Source: CAZWEZ01 sp964632795
GTDB taxonomy: Bacteria; Pseudomonadota; Alphaproteobacteria; Rhodospirillales; 2-02-FULL-58-16
Direction: 5' to 3'
Length of the DNA: 25,582 nt
Assembly: GCA_964632795.1 (NCBI GenBank)
Contig: CAZWEZ010000051.1
Coordinates: forward strand, 1-25,582
Below the pieces are notes generated by a model that did not search any database, was not told the origin of the DNA, and saw nothing but the letters and a program-made list of their open reading frames with translations. This document shows, one piece after another, positions 1 through 8,321 of the stretch. The position numbers and the translations under genes were made by a program. Numbering within the stretch: the first letter of the stretch is position 1; each line of letters starts with the position of its first letter.

Positions 1-34
1 CCGGCGGGACGCCGAGGCGATCTCTATGGGTCAT

Positions 35-126
35 TATCAGTGCCCCTTGGTATTATGCCTCGCAACACTCGTCTGTTATTGGACTTGAATGAGTCTGGAC
101 CCTAATATCAGTGTACCTTGGTATTA
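35..126. repeat. Pair of 21-bp direct repeats in an AT-rich leader
   Basis: Two near-identical 21-bp units lie at 35-55 and 106-126, a period of 71 bp. Both begin TATCAGTG and end CCTTGGTATTA, and they differ at only two central positions (CC against TA). The surrounding 1-215 is clearly AT-richer than the coding DNA and contains no recognisable gene. Paired binding sites for a regulator, or the end of a mobile or decayed element, are both possible. No transposase or attachment site is visible to decide. Confidence 0.6.
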
Positions 127-128
127 GG
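79..128 (+). promoter_or_regulatory. Candidate promoter overlapping a 28-bp imperfect palindrome
   Basis: TTGGAC (79-84) and TAATAT (103-108) are separated by 18 bp and could be a weak sigma70-type promoter reading towards the gene at 448. The -10 lies inside an imperfect palindrome (101-128) with perfect 7-bp outer arms, CCTAATA and TATTAGG, and further internal pairing (11 of 14 half-positions match). The second copy of the direct repeat forms most of this palindrome. A repressor site over a promoter would look like this, but the hexamers are poor matches and the leader to 448 would be about 330 nt. Confidence 0.25.
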
Positions 129-335
129 TATGAAAAGTTATCTATGATCCAATACTAGATTCCCCAAATCAATCTCTAAATAACGCCAAGTACAATAACT
201 CTATTATGTTCTTCTATGCGCCACCTGAACAGAAGGATGGCCGCAAACGATGCAAGAGCAATGAACGGCCCCCATATGACCGACGCGGGGAAAAAGCCGA
301 TGGACTGCATTGATTCAAACCTCGGAGGCACCGAG

Positions 336-455
336 ATGCCAAAGCGGGTCTTTCTCTATTCGAACGATGATATATCAGCAGTTGCCAGGACAGTGTCCAG
401 GCCGATGACGAGCCACCCCACCAGCTGTCGCTCCGAGAACCATCGAGATGACTGA
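336..455 (+). CDS. Possible small ORF (39 aa), unrecognised
   Basis: An ATG at 336 follows a textbook Shine-Dalgarno GGAGG (324-328) with 7 nt spacing. It encodes a 39-residue product beginning MPKRVFLYSNDD. It stops at 453-455, overlapping the ATG of the radical SAM gene (448) by 8 bp, so it could couple translation into that gene. The N-terminus looks like the first beta strand of an enzyme (MPKRVFLYS), while the rest is Arg/Ser/Thr-rich and unlike a folded protein. It may therefore be the stump of a truncated gene that has become a leader ORF. The frame is open upstream to an ATG at 216, but that start lacks a good ribosome site. No function can be assigned. Confidence 0.3.
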   Translation: MPKRVFLYSNDDISAVARTVSRPMTSHPTSCRSENHRDD

Positions 456-2487
456 AAGAACGATCAGGATCGCCCTTTGCGACGTCCGCCACGTGACGGC
501 GGGGCTGCATTCGCCATTCGTGCCACTGCCCATCGGCCTGGTCGGGGCCTACGCCAGGGAGAAGGTGACCGGCGCCAGGGTCGACCTTCGCCTCTACTGG
601 TCGGCGGAAAAATTCCTCGACGAATTCGACGACTGGCGTCCCGACATCTTCGGCTGCAGCCTCTACTGCTGGAACCGCAACCTGGCGCTGTTCCTGCTGT
701 CCCGGATCAAGGAATCCCTGCCCCGGACCCTGACCGTGGTCGGCGGCCCCGAAATCGAGATGGCGCCGGGGCAGCGGCGACGGTTCCTCGAAACCAACCC
801 CCAGGTCGACCTGTGCGTGGTCGGAGAGGGCGAAGAAACCTTTCGCGAGATCGTCGAACGCCACCTTGCCGACGGCCTCGGCGGCCTCGGGGAAGCCATC
901 GACGGCGCCTTCTTCCTGCGCCCCGACGGGACCCTGGCCGAGGGACCGTTGCGCCCCAGGCTGGCCTCCCTCGACGAGATTCCCAGTCCCTATCTGCTCG
1001 GTCTTTTCGACGATTTTTTCGAGGACCACCTCCACCCCTTCGTCGAAACCACCCGGGGCTGTCCGTTCACCTGTACGTTCTGCCACTATTCCCTGAAGAT
1101 GCACAACAAGGCCCGCTTCCTGAGCCGCCAACGGCTGGCCGCCGACCTCGAATACTGCGCCAAACGGTTCCAGGGCCGTCACGACGTCCTGTTGTGCCTG
1201 GCCGACGCCAACTTCGGGATGTACGCGCACGACCTGGAGGCGGCCGAGGAAATTCGCCGCGTCCAGGAGACCTACGACTGGCCCAGGTATCTCGACGTCA
1301 GGGCCGGCAAGAACAAGAAGGAGCGGATCGTCCAGACCTCGGCGATCCTCAAGTGGGGCATGCAACTGACCATGTCGGCCCAGTCCATGAACCCCCGCAC
1401 CCTCGAGGACATCCAGCGCAAGAACATTTCCACCGACCTGATGCGCGAGGCCATCGCCGAGGCCAAGGGCGAAAACGAGGATTCCTATGTCGAACTCATC
1501 TTCAACCTGCCCCTCGAAACCCGCCGGTCGTTCGAGGACGGCATCCGGAAATGCATCGAACTCGACATCAACCGGATCAATATCACGACCCTGGCCCTGT
1601 TGAAGGGCACGCCCATCGCCACCTGTGAAAGCCGGCGGAAATACGGGTTCCAGGTCCGCCATCGCATTATCCCCCGGGATTTCGGCCGCTATCGGGGAAA
1701 GACCATCGTCGAGACCGAAGAGGTGGTCGTCGCCACCGACACGATGTCGCTGGAGGACCATCTTTATCTGAGGGAGTTTCAGTTCACCATCCAGGTGGTG
1801 TTCAATTGCGACCACCTGAACCCGGTCCGCCGATTCCTCTCCGAAAACGGCGGCGACATCTGGGATTGGCTGCAGGGCGTGTATCGCCACGCCAAGACGT
1901 CCGAGGACATGGTCGGCCGGCACATGAAAATGTATGCCGAGGAGGCCCGCGACGAACTGTTCGCGTCGCCTCAAGCCATCTTCCGCTTCGCCGCAGACGA
2001 CGACAACTACGCCAAGCTGCTGAGCGGCCACCGCGGCGGCAACCTGATGGACAAGTATACGGTGATCGCCAACGGCGAAGGGTTCCGTGCCTGGCTCGAC
2101 GCCGCCGTCGACGCCTGCCGGCGGTTGCTGGCGGAAAAGGGCGTCGAGGATAATTATCTCGACTCCGCCCTCAACGAGATTACCCGCTTCATCATCATGA
2201 AGTACGACTTCTCCAAGTATCTCTACACGCCGCCCCGGGCCAACCGGAAATCCAGGATATCGTTCGATTACAATATCGAGCGCTGGCTTTCCGAACCGGG
2301 CCTGACGCTGGCTGAATGCCGGCAGAAGACGGAATACGACCTGTGGTTCACCGAGGAGAAGGTCAAACACATCCACGATGCCATGGAGAACGTCCGCAAC
2401 AAGTCCCTGGAGATCCAATTCATCTACCGAAGCAAGAAGTTTCACGCCTTCATGCCGGAAATCGAACTGGTCCGCGCCGGCCAATGA
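448..2487 (+). CDS. B12-binding-domain radical SAM protein (679 aa)
   Basis: Seen: an N-terminal Rossmann-like region (about 1-150) with SLYCWN (71-76) and VGGPE (98-102), the layout of cobalamin-binding domains in BchE-type radical SAM enzymes. A radical SAM core follows with CxxxCxxC at C205, C209 and C212 (RGCPFTCTFC) to hold the [4Fe-4S] cluster that cleaves S-adenosylmethionine. A long C-terminal region of about 300 residues has no motif I recognise. The classical DxHxxG cobalamin histidine motif is not visible; the equivalent stretch reads DVRHVTAG. This family includes methylases and cyclases acting on lipids, polysaccharide precursors and peptides; the substrate cannot be told here. 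The gene ends in an ATGA overlap with the next gene at 2484, so the two are probably co-translated. It is a clear paralog of the minus-strand gene at 4401-6434 (shared IALxxVxH, YCWN, LDEIPSPYL and CVATDTM-like motifs). Confidence 0.88.
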   Translation: MTERTIRIALCDVRHVTAGLHSPFVPLPIGLVGAYAREKVTGARVDLRLYWSAEKFLDEFDDWRPDIFGCSLYCWNRNLALFLLSRIKESLPRTLTVVGGPEIEMAPGQRRRFLETNPQVDLCVVGEGEETFREIVERHLADGLGGLGEAIDGAFFLRPDGTLAEGPLRPRLASLDEIPSPYLLGLFDDFFEDHLHPFVETTRGCPFTCTFCHYSLKMHNKARFLSRQRLAADLEYCAKRFQGRHDVLLCLADANFGMYAHDLEAAEEIRRVQETYDWPRYLDVRAGKNKKERIVQTSAILKWGMQLTMSAQSMNPRTLEDIQRKNISTDLMREAIAEAKGENEDSYVELIFNLPLETRRSFEDGIRKCIELDINRINITTLALLKGTPIATCESRRKYGFQVRHRIIPRDFGRYRGKTIVETEEVVVATDTMSLEDHLYLREFQFTIQVVFNCDHLNPVRRFLSENGGDIWDWLQGVYRHAKTSEDMVGRHMKMYAEEARDELFASPQAIFRFAADDDNYAKLLSGHRGGNLMDKYTVIANGEGFRAWLDAAVDACRRLLAEKGVEDNYLDSALNEITRFIIMKYDFSKYLYTPPRANRKSRISFDYNIERWLSEPGLTLAECRQKTEYDLWFTEEKVKHIHDAMENVRNKSLEIQFIYRSKKFHAFMPEIELVRAGQ

Positions 2488-4340
2488 CTCCCGTAAAGTG
2501 CTTCCACATCGACGACGCCGTGCCTTACCTGAAGGCGTCGTACCGCCGCATGGCCCTGGTCGCCCACCGCCGCCACGTGGAGCGCCTCGACGCCGCCGAC
2601 GACGACACCCTGATCGTCTCCAGCGACTGGCTGTTGTGGCAGGAGTGTCTGGGCGAGGGCCGGCACTGCGTCCACACCGACCACGGTGTCGTGGATTGGG
2701 ACACCCGGGAACTCGACACCGACTTGTTTCTGATGGCCAGTGACTGGATCTATGTGGACGGCCGCGATGCGACGCTGTTCCGGGGGGTTTCCCTGGGTCG
2801 GAAATTCGTCTCCGACGTTTCCATGGTCATCGGCGAGCGGGAAAGATTGAAGCGGTCCCTGGAGACCCTGACCGAGCGTTTCGCGCCGCGGCAATACCTC
2901 TATTTCGATCACCGCACCATTTTCGGCCGGCTGGACGGTGCCGAGCGCTTTTCGGTGGTCGCCGCGACGGCCGAGAAATTCGGGGTCGAGGTAACCGACC
3001 TGCGTGACACCCCGGCCCCAGACGGCGCCGGGACCGCACCCCCGAGAGGCCCGGCGGCCAACTGGAAGGCCGCGGCCGGAGCCGCGCTTGGGGCCGGTTT
3101 CGAACGCCTCGCCGACGCCGCCAGCCGGGTTCGCCGGATTCTCGGCAAGCCCCTTCCGGGGGCGCTGATCCTGAATACCCATTTGACCGCCATCCCGATG
3201 ATCGAGAGCTTCGACGGGGCGAAAATTACTCCCATGTTCCTGGCCAGGTGGTTCCCCCGCAAGCGGCGCCCGGGGTTCCTGATCCGCAGCCTGGCCAAGG
3301 GAATCCTGCTGATCGGCGGTCCCGAACGCCCGCTTTCCGAGGAAGACCACGCCGCCGTCGAGGCGATCCATGGGAGGCTGGAAGAGGCCTGGAAGGAACC
3401 GGCCACGGGGCGCGAGGCCTTCGTCAGGAGCTACGTCCGCAAACACATCCTTAAACCCAAACGCATGATCGAAGCGGCTGAGAGGGTCATCTGGGCGGCG
3501 GGTTTGTTGGACCGCCATACGCCGGCATGTCTGCTGACCGACGGCTTGTTGAACCCGACCACCAACACCTTCCTCGAGTTGGCCAAACAGAGGGGAATCC
3601 CGGCCGCCGCCACCTGGCACGGCCCCCATTTGCAGGACGCCAAGACGCCGATATTCGGCAGCGACCCGCGCGAAGAGCCTTTGGTGGACTGCTGTTTCAC
3701 CTGGGGCAGGATTCACGAGGACTGGCTCGACGCCACCTCCGCCAGGGTCGCCAGGGTGCGCACCGGCAGTCCGGTTTGCGCGCCCTACCTGAAGCGGCCC
3801 CCGCCCCCCGGCAAACGGGGCCGCGTGCTGGTCCTCCAATTTGCCATCGCGAGCAAGGATTTCGCCACCCCGATATCCCACGAGTACACCTATTTCGTGG
3901 AAACCGTCCGCATGCTGCAGGAGTTGGGTTATTCGGAGATTCGGATAAAATTGCACCCCGGCATGCCGAAGCCCGGGCTATACCGGCGGATCGCCGATCT
4001 CTACGGTCTCGACTGCGAGATCCACTACCAGGGGCCGTTCGCGGATTTCGTGGCCTGGGCCGATTTCGTCATCGGCCCCGCCGTCACCTCCGCCGTCCTC
4101 GAGGTCATGGCCGCCGGCAAAACCTATTATCAGGTGCTCCTGCACCCCCATCCGGTCAACACCGCCTATCTGGACGGCTATCCGATCCACAACGACCTGC
4201 AATCCCTGCGTCGGGCCCTCCAAAGCGGAGAGGTCCACGATTGCCGGAGGTTTCTCAATAACTTCACCAGCATCTACGACATCCCCGACCCCGCCGCCCG
4301 CGTCTGGGAGGCCCTGCGCGAACTGGCCGTCCCCCGCTGA
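2484..4340 (+). CDS. GT-B-like surface-polysaccharide protein (618 aa), putative glycosyltransferase
   Basis: The start is the ATG at 2484 inside the ATGA overlap with the radical SAM gene; an open frame runs upstream but only as an out-of-frame shadow of that gene. The C-terminal half resembles GT-B enzymes of the WecB/CDP-glycerol-transferase/polysialyltransferase type: a strand RVLVLQFAI, then IKLHPG (488-493) with the His-Pro typical of these folds, then IGPAVTSAVLEVMAAG (530-545), which corresponds to the usual donor-binding loop followed by an acidic helix. The N-terminal half (about 1-200) is not recognisable, and an Ala/Pro-rich linker lies near 175-200. No membrane segments or signal peptide are seen, so it is probably cytoplasmic. 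A 32-bp piece (3712-3743) and a 17-bp piece (4296-4312) recur fused together at 6662-6707, the scar of a second copy. The exact reaction is unknown. Confidence 0.7.
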   Translation: MTPVKCFHIDDAVPYLKASYRRMALVAHRRHVERLDAADDDTLIVSSDWLLWQECLGEGRHCVHTDHGVVDWDTRELDTDLFLMASDWIYVDGRDATLFRGVSLGRKFVSDVSMVIGERERLKRSLETLTERFAPRQYLYFDHRTIFGRLDGAERFSVVAATAEKFGVEVTDLRDTPAPDGAGTAPPRGPAANWKAAAGAALGAGFERLADAASRVRRILGKPLPGALILNTHLTAIPMIESFDGAKITPMFLARWFPRKRRPGFLIRSLAKGILLIGGPERPLSEEDHAAVEAIHGRLEEAWKEPATGREAFVRSYVRKHILKPKRMIEAAERVIWAAGLLDRHTPACLLTDGLLNPTTNTFLELAKQRGIPAAATWHGPHLQDAKTPIFGSDPREEPLVDCCFTWGRIHEDWLDATSARVARVRTGSPVCAPYLKRPPPPGKRGRVLVLQFAIASKDFATPISHEYTYFVETVRMLQELGYSEIRIKLHPGMPKPGLYRRIADLYGLDCEIHYQGPFADFVAWADFVIGPAVTSAVLEVMAAGKTYYQVLLHPHPVNTAYLDGYPIHNDLQSLRRALQSGEVHDCRRFLNNFTSIYDIPDPAARVWEALRELAVPR

Positions 4341-4400
4341 GCGCCCCCGAATGGTGACCGATATTTCCAAGGAAATCCTGTTCCCCCCAACGAAGGGCGG

Positions 4401-6434
4401 TCAATGGATCGCCTCGCAGCGGCGCCTGAAATACTTCAGCGAATTGGTGATGAGAAGCTTGGCGCTCCACAGGCGCATGTCGTTTCCATGCAGCTTGGTC
4501 ACTGTATCAATGGCCTTTTCGATCCGCTCGCGATGAACGGTGGTCCTGTAGTGCGATGGCGTGTCGAAGGTCACCAGCGGATCGTTGGGGTAGGTCGCGT
4601 ACCAGCTCTCGACGTCGTAATCGAGTTCCAGGATCCGGTCCTCGAAGGCGCTGGCCTCACGACGCATCAGCGGGCCGGGATCGCGGGTGTGGCGCAGCCA
4701 GTTCGCAGCCGCCGAGAGGGACGCCGTGGTTCTCCCATCGTCGTCTTCGCCCATTAGCTCATGTAGCACTTCGTAGCCGAGGTCGTAGACCTGGGGGAGC
4801 TTGTCGACCATTGCGGCGGTGCAGTACTTGCGCATGACGTTGTCGCCAATCTTGCCCTGCAGGAGGGCCTCGTAGTTTGCTTCCTGGCTGTAGACTGCGA
4901 ACAGGTCTTCCTTGCTGTCGAACAGTTCGCTTTTGGTTTCCCTGATGAAACCGTCATAGAGGTCCGACAACGCCGTGGCGCCGCTTTTCGTCTTTTCCCA
5001 TATGTGCAGGAAGAACGCGAACCTTTCGATGCCGAGTTCGTGGATGTGCCGCTCGAAGACGTCGAAGAGGTCGTTCATCAGCAGATTGAACACGAAAATG
5101 AAGCCCCGACATTCCAGGTAATCCTCGAAAGGCATGGTGTCTGTGGCGACGCAGACCTCCTCGGGCTCGAAGACCTTCCGCCCCCGGTATTCGCCGAACT
5201 GCATGGGCACGAGCCGCCATTTGGTGACGATTCCGTATTGTTGGCGGGTTTCCTTGGAGGAAAGCTCCGTGCCTTTGAGCATCATCGTCGTGAACGGCGT
5301 CGACTTGTGAATGTTCAATTGGCTCAGCTTGCGGAAGCCGTCCAGCAGGGTCTGCTTGGATTCCTTGGGCAGCGGCATGATGAGATCGGCGTAGGTCTTG
5401 ATGCCGATGCTCCGCAACTCCGAATACAGATTCTCGACCTTGTCTCCCCCGAGGTTCTTCCGTTTGATGGCCTCGACCGTATTCGGGTTCATCGATTGGG
5501 GCGAGATCGGAAGCTCTATCTTCAGGTCAGCCGCCACGCGAACCAAGCGTTCGACCTGCGACTTGCCCATCGTGACGTAGAACGTCTTCGGCCAGCCGTA
5601 TCGGTCCCTCAAGGCGCGGATGTGTTTGGAAATTTCTTCGTCGCGCTTCAGCATGCCGAAGTTGGAATCGCATATGGAAAGCCGAATGTCGGGGAGATCC
5701 TTGTAGTGCTCCGCCAGGTAATCCAGTTCGCTTTTCACACGCTCGACGCTGAAGCTGTGGACTTTGTTGTACCATTCGGCGCCGGCCGAGCAGTAGGTGC
5801 AGGAATAGGGACATCCCCGGGCGGATTCGATCATCGGAATCCGCAACATGTCGAAAAACCGGTCCATGATGCCCGACAGGTAGGGTGACGGTATTTCGTC
5901 CAGGTTCTTCATCCGGGGAGGCGGGGGCGTAGAGACCAGCTCTCCCGTTTCCGGATGCAGGGCGACGACTCCGGGAGGCGGCGTGCTCCGGAGTTGGTGG
6001 ACCGGAATCCCCTCCCGGATTTTCTCGATCAAACCGGCGAAGGCGACCTCGCCTTCATGGTAGACATAGAGGTCCACATCCGAGCGGTAACGAAGGTATT
6101 CGCGGCGCTCATCGGCATCGATGGGGAATTCTGGCCCGCCGCCCACGGTGATCACGTCCGGATGCACTTCCTTGGCGCGAAGCAGGATGGTCCGGCCGAG
6201 TTCGGCGTTCCAACAGTAGTTGGACATGCCGATCAAGTCCGGCCAACCCTTCTCGGCCAGGGAAAGAACCTCCTCCGGATCGTCGTGCAACGAGATCTCA
6301 ACCCTATCCTTGCCGATTTGAGAGATGGTGTAACTCGCCAGATATCCCAGGTTTATCGGCATGCAGGCGGAATGACGCCCTACCGTCGAATGATGGACGT
6401 TCGCTAGGGCGATTTTCAGTGGTCTGTCAGACAT
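4401..6434 (-). CDS. B12-binding-domain radical SAM protein, second paralog (677 aa)
   Basis: It has the same architecture as the protein encoded at 448-2487: a Rossmann-like N-terminus with SNYCWN (71-76) and VGGGPE (97-102), then a radical SAM core with CxxxCxxC at C208, C212 and C215 (RGCPYSCTYC), then a long C-terminal region. Shared blocks such as LDEIPSPYL, SPQSMNP/SAQSMNP and ATDTM show common descent, but the two are far from identical, so this is not a recent duplication. The DxHxxG motif is again absent (NVHHSTVG). The ATG at 6434-6432 has a GAGG about 8-11 nt upstream, supporting this start. It is convergent with the plus-strand GT-B-like gene, 60 bp away. Base composition is less GC-rich than in the first paralog. 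Substrate unknown; two such enzymes may act successively on one product. Confidence 0.88.
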   Translation of the reverse strand: MSDRPLKIALANVHHSTVGRHSACMPINLGYLASYTISQIGKDRVEISLHDDPEEVLSLAEKGWPDLIGMSNYCWNAELGRTILLRAKEVHPDVITVGGGPEFPIDADERREYLRYRSDVDLYVYHEGEVAFAGLIEKIREGIPVHQLRSTPPPGVVALHPETGELVSTPPPPRMKNLDEIPSPYLSGIMDRFFDMLRIPMIESARGCPYSCTYCSAGAEWYNKVHSFSVERVKSELDYLAEHYKDLPDIRLSICDSNFGMLKRDEEISKHIRALRDRYGWPKTFYVTMGKSQVERLVRVAADLKIELPISPQSMNPNTVEAIKRKNLGGDKVENLYSELRSIGIKTYADLIMPLPKESKQTLLDGFRKLSQLNIHKSTPFTTMMLKGTELSSKETRQQYGIVTKWRLVPMQFGEYRGRKVFEPEEVCVATDTMPFEDYLECRGFIFVFNLLMNDLFDVFERHIHELGIERFAFFLHIWEKTKSGATALSDLYDGFIRETKSELFDSKEDLFAVYSQEANYEALLQGKIGDNVMRKYCTAAMVDKLPQVYDLGYEVLHELMGEDDDGRTTASLSAAANWLRHTRDPGPLMRREASAFEDRILELDYDVESWYATYPNDPLVTFDTPSHYRTTVHRERIEKAIDTVTKLHGNDMRLWSAKLLITNSLKYFRRRCEAIH

Positions 6435-6472
6435 TGGGGACCTCGATCAATCGGCTGATGTAATCTTGATCA

Positions 6473-6658
6473 GGTCTTCGGCGGGTGGTCGCAAAAAACC
6501 GGGGCGACGGTCTTCCACCCCGCCTGGCATCCGAGGACGGCGCGGCAAACCTGGTCGTCGAAGGCTTGACGGACCCGTTCCTTCGGGATCTCAGGCAGTT
6601 CGGCGAAGCGGCAGGCGACCTCCGCGCTTCCATTATACAGCATCGGGATACGGAGGGA
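6473..6658 (-). pseudogene. C-terminal relic of an unidentified protein-coding gene
   Basis: Reading the minus strand from about 6658 to a TGA at 6472-6470 gives about 60 residues without a stop (it includes AELPEIPKERVRQAFDDQV and ends CDHPPKT). Most third codon positions are G or C, as in the real genes here, which favours this frame over the overlapping plus-strand open frame. There is no start codon with a ribosome site and no recognisable domain. The frame ends 35 bp before the radical SAM gene at 6434, so it may be the last remnant of an upstream operon partner. Family not identified. Confidence 0.35.
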
Positions 6659-6725
6659 AGGTTCACGAAGACTGGCTCGACGCCACCTCCGCCCGCGTCT
6701 GGGAGGCTCCGCGCCAATGTGCGCC
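6647..6725 (+). pseudogene. Mosaic scar of a GT-B-like gene (internal deletion)
   Basis: Bases 6662-6693 match 3712-3743 of the intact GT-B-like gene at 31 of 32 positions, and 6691-6707 match 4296-4312 at 17 of 17. The two pieces share GCC at the junction and are joined in frame, giving HEDWLDATSARVWEA. This is what remains when 555 bp (185 codons) is lost between short identical sequences. A few residues upstream (YGGKV against TWGRI) may also be homologous before similarity fades. No start codon or complete domain remains, so it is not expected to be functional. Confidence 0.7.
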
Positions 6726-6872
6726 CCGGGTCCGGCGTCGCTGAACTACCGGGTCATCTCAGGCGGCGCTTTCCCGGGCCATCCGGCAACATCGGATTTG
6801 ATCTTCCATGGAACCACCGGTCAAACTACGATCGCACTGAACTTCAGGGTCGCCTGGGGAATATCGACCTAA
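6717..6872 (+). pseudogene. 51-codon ORF, probable relic
   Basis: An ATG at 6717 opens a 51-residue frame ending TAA at 6870-6872, containing GHPATSDLIFHGTT and TTIALNFRVAWGIST. The C-terminal part alternates hydrophobic and polar residues like a beta strand of a real protein. There is no convincing ribosome site. It starts just where the GT-B-like scar ends and lies in a different frame. I do not recognise the family. It could be the tail of a decayed gene or, less likely, a small gene. The remaining 6873-6986 is AT-rich non-coding DNA before the SGNH-type gene. Confidence 0.22.
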
Positions 6873-6986
6873 TGTGCGTCATCTCCCTTTCCCCCGACAA
6901 CACCCGGCAGATCGGCGATTCGGACCACTCTGGCAACTTCCAATTCAGCATTTACGCGATCTTCACTGCATCATTGCTACCAATAT

Positions 6987-8321
6987 ATGCATAAAGCAAT
7001 AAAAGATCAAATGTTGTCAAAGAAAATAAAGTACCTCCCATCGGCGGCATGCGCCGTGTTGCTGACGGTTGTATTGATTCAAATCATAGAACCGTCTACC
7101 GAGCCTCAGGTGTTTATATTTTCATACTTCCGTTTTTCCATAATTGTCATTATTTTCTCTGCAATAATATATTTTGTTCTTTGCATTTTATTCTCCAGGT
7201 TTCTTTCTTTCAACAACCTGGTAATCTATGGGTTGTTTGCCGGGTTATTATTGGTCGAGATTGCCCTTCGGCTATTTCCGCCTCTTATTCCGACATCCCT
7301 CGTCCGATATCTGCCAATGGCGGTTCGCGCGGAGATCGCCAAGGATCGAGGCTTTATCACCGACGACCTCCTTACGGGCGAGGGACTGTTTTATCATTAC
7401 GTCCCCAATGCAACGCTTCCGGGACTCCCTTGGGTTAAGATCGATTCTTTCGGATACCGCAACCGGGAAGGCCTGGAAGGAAAAGTCGACGTCGTTTTTC
7501 TTGGGGATTCCATTACCATCGCCCAAAACGCACAAAAAGATTTTGCCGACTATTTTCGCTCGCGCGGGCTATCGGCCCGCAATCTAGGCAACCCGGGCTA
7601 CAGTGCGTATCACTACCGCGACGCCTATAAGAGGCTGATAGTCGACCCCAAGGTCCAACACGAATATCTCGTGATCATCCTTTGTGGCGATAATGATTTT
7701 CCGGATTCGCTGCGCTATGCCCGGGTGGCAAAAAGGAACGAAAGCTATCGGGAATACCTCGGCCGGCCGTTGAAGACCGAATTTTGGAAATCGAATCACC
7801 CCTACTTCCCCTGGTTGATTTCCATAGCCCTGAACTCCTCCCCCCTGATCAAAAGCATGGTCCTTGGCCAAGGCGGCAGCACCAGGGGGGTGGTCCGGCT
7901 TCCCTTCGGTGAATATGAAACCGATCCTGAATTCCTGCGGATCGTCACCGTCGACGAAAGATATCTCTCATGGCAACACCTTACTAAAGCCATTGACGAG
8001 ATCCTGGAGATGGCGGGCCGCCAAGGGGTCAAGACCCTGATCGCGTATTATCCTTCGTCCCGGCTGATCTACGGCCCTTACCTGGTTGGCCACCCTGACT
8101 TCAAGGAACAGACAAAGCGGAATCATGAAAGACTGATGGCGCTCATGGAGCCCTATTTTGATCGCCCGGGGGTTCGTTTCGCGGACCTGACGGCTTTCAT
8201 GCAGGCCGCGGCCGCCAGAGAGCCCCTCGGCGGCAGCGGTCCTTTGGATTATCATCCCAACACCCGTGGCGCGGAGCTCGTGGGAGAATGGTTGTATAAC
8301 GAGCTGAAGAAAATGAATTAG
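6987..8321 (+). CDS. Membrane-anchored SGNH/GDSL-hydrolase-like protein (444 aa)
   Basis: Three hydrophobic segments (about 16-34, 42-70 and 77-96) are followed by a soluble SGNH-type domain: FLGDS with S175 as the likely nucleophile, GNPGYS (201-206), GDND (234-237) and D421-Y422-HPN (423-425) as the Asp/His block, with DxH instead of the commoner DxxH. In surface-glycan loci such proteins add or remove acyl groups, commonly O-acetyl, outside the cytoplasmic membrane; that role is inferred here. The ATG at 6987 lacks a good ribosome site, and the ATG at 7011 (residue 9) is a plausible alternative. The first 350 bp is strikingly AT-rich (ATA, TTT and TTA codons) compared with every other gene here, and GC rises gradually downstream, which suggests recent acquisition. 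It stands alone between two decayed stretches. Confidence 0.75.
   Translation: MHKAIKDQMLSKKIKYLPSAACAVLLTVVLIQIIEPSTEPQVFIFSYFRFSIIVIIFSAIIYFVLCILFSRFLSFNNLVIYGLFAGLLLVEIALRLFPPLIPTSLVRYLPMAVRAEIAKDRGFITDDLLTGEGLFYHYVPNATLPGLPWVKIDSFGYRNREGLEGKVDVVFLGDSITIAQNAQKDFADYFRSRGLSARNLGNPGYSAYHYRDAYKRLIVDPKVQHEYLVIILCGDNDFPDSLRYARVAKRNESYREYLGRPLKTEFWKSNHPYFPWLISIALNSSPLIKSMVLGQGGSTRGVVRLPFGEYETDPEFLRIVTVDERYLSWQHLTKAIDEILEMAGRQGVKTLIAYYPSSRLIYGPYLVGHPDFKEQTKRNHERLMALMEPYFDRPGVRFADLTAFMQAAAAREPLGGSGPLDYHPNTRGAELVGEWLYNELKKMN

Noticed and set aside
35..126. CRISPR array
   Set aside because: There are only two repeat units with mismatches, one spacer-like interval and no cas genes.
214..2484. A 756-codon open frame on the minus strand
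   Set aside because: It is an antisense shadow of the radical SAM gene, with no motifs and no ribosome site.
4363..4376. ATTTCC/GGAAAT inverted repeat between the convergent genes as a terminator
   Set aside because: The stem is 6 bp and AT-rich, the loop is only two bases and no T run follows. It is too weak to call.
6485..6994. A 169-codon plus-strand ORF
   Set aside because: Third-position composition favours the minus-strand relic over the same bases, the product resembles nothing, and the frame runs through the deletion scar out of frame with it.
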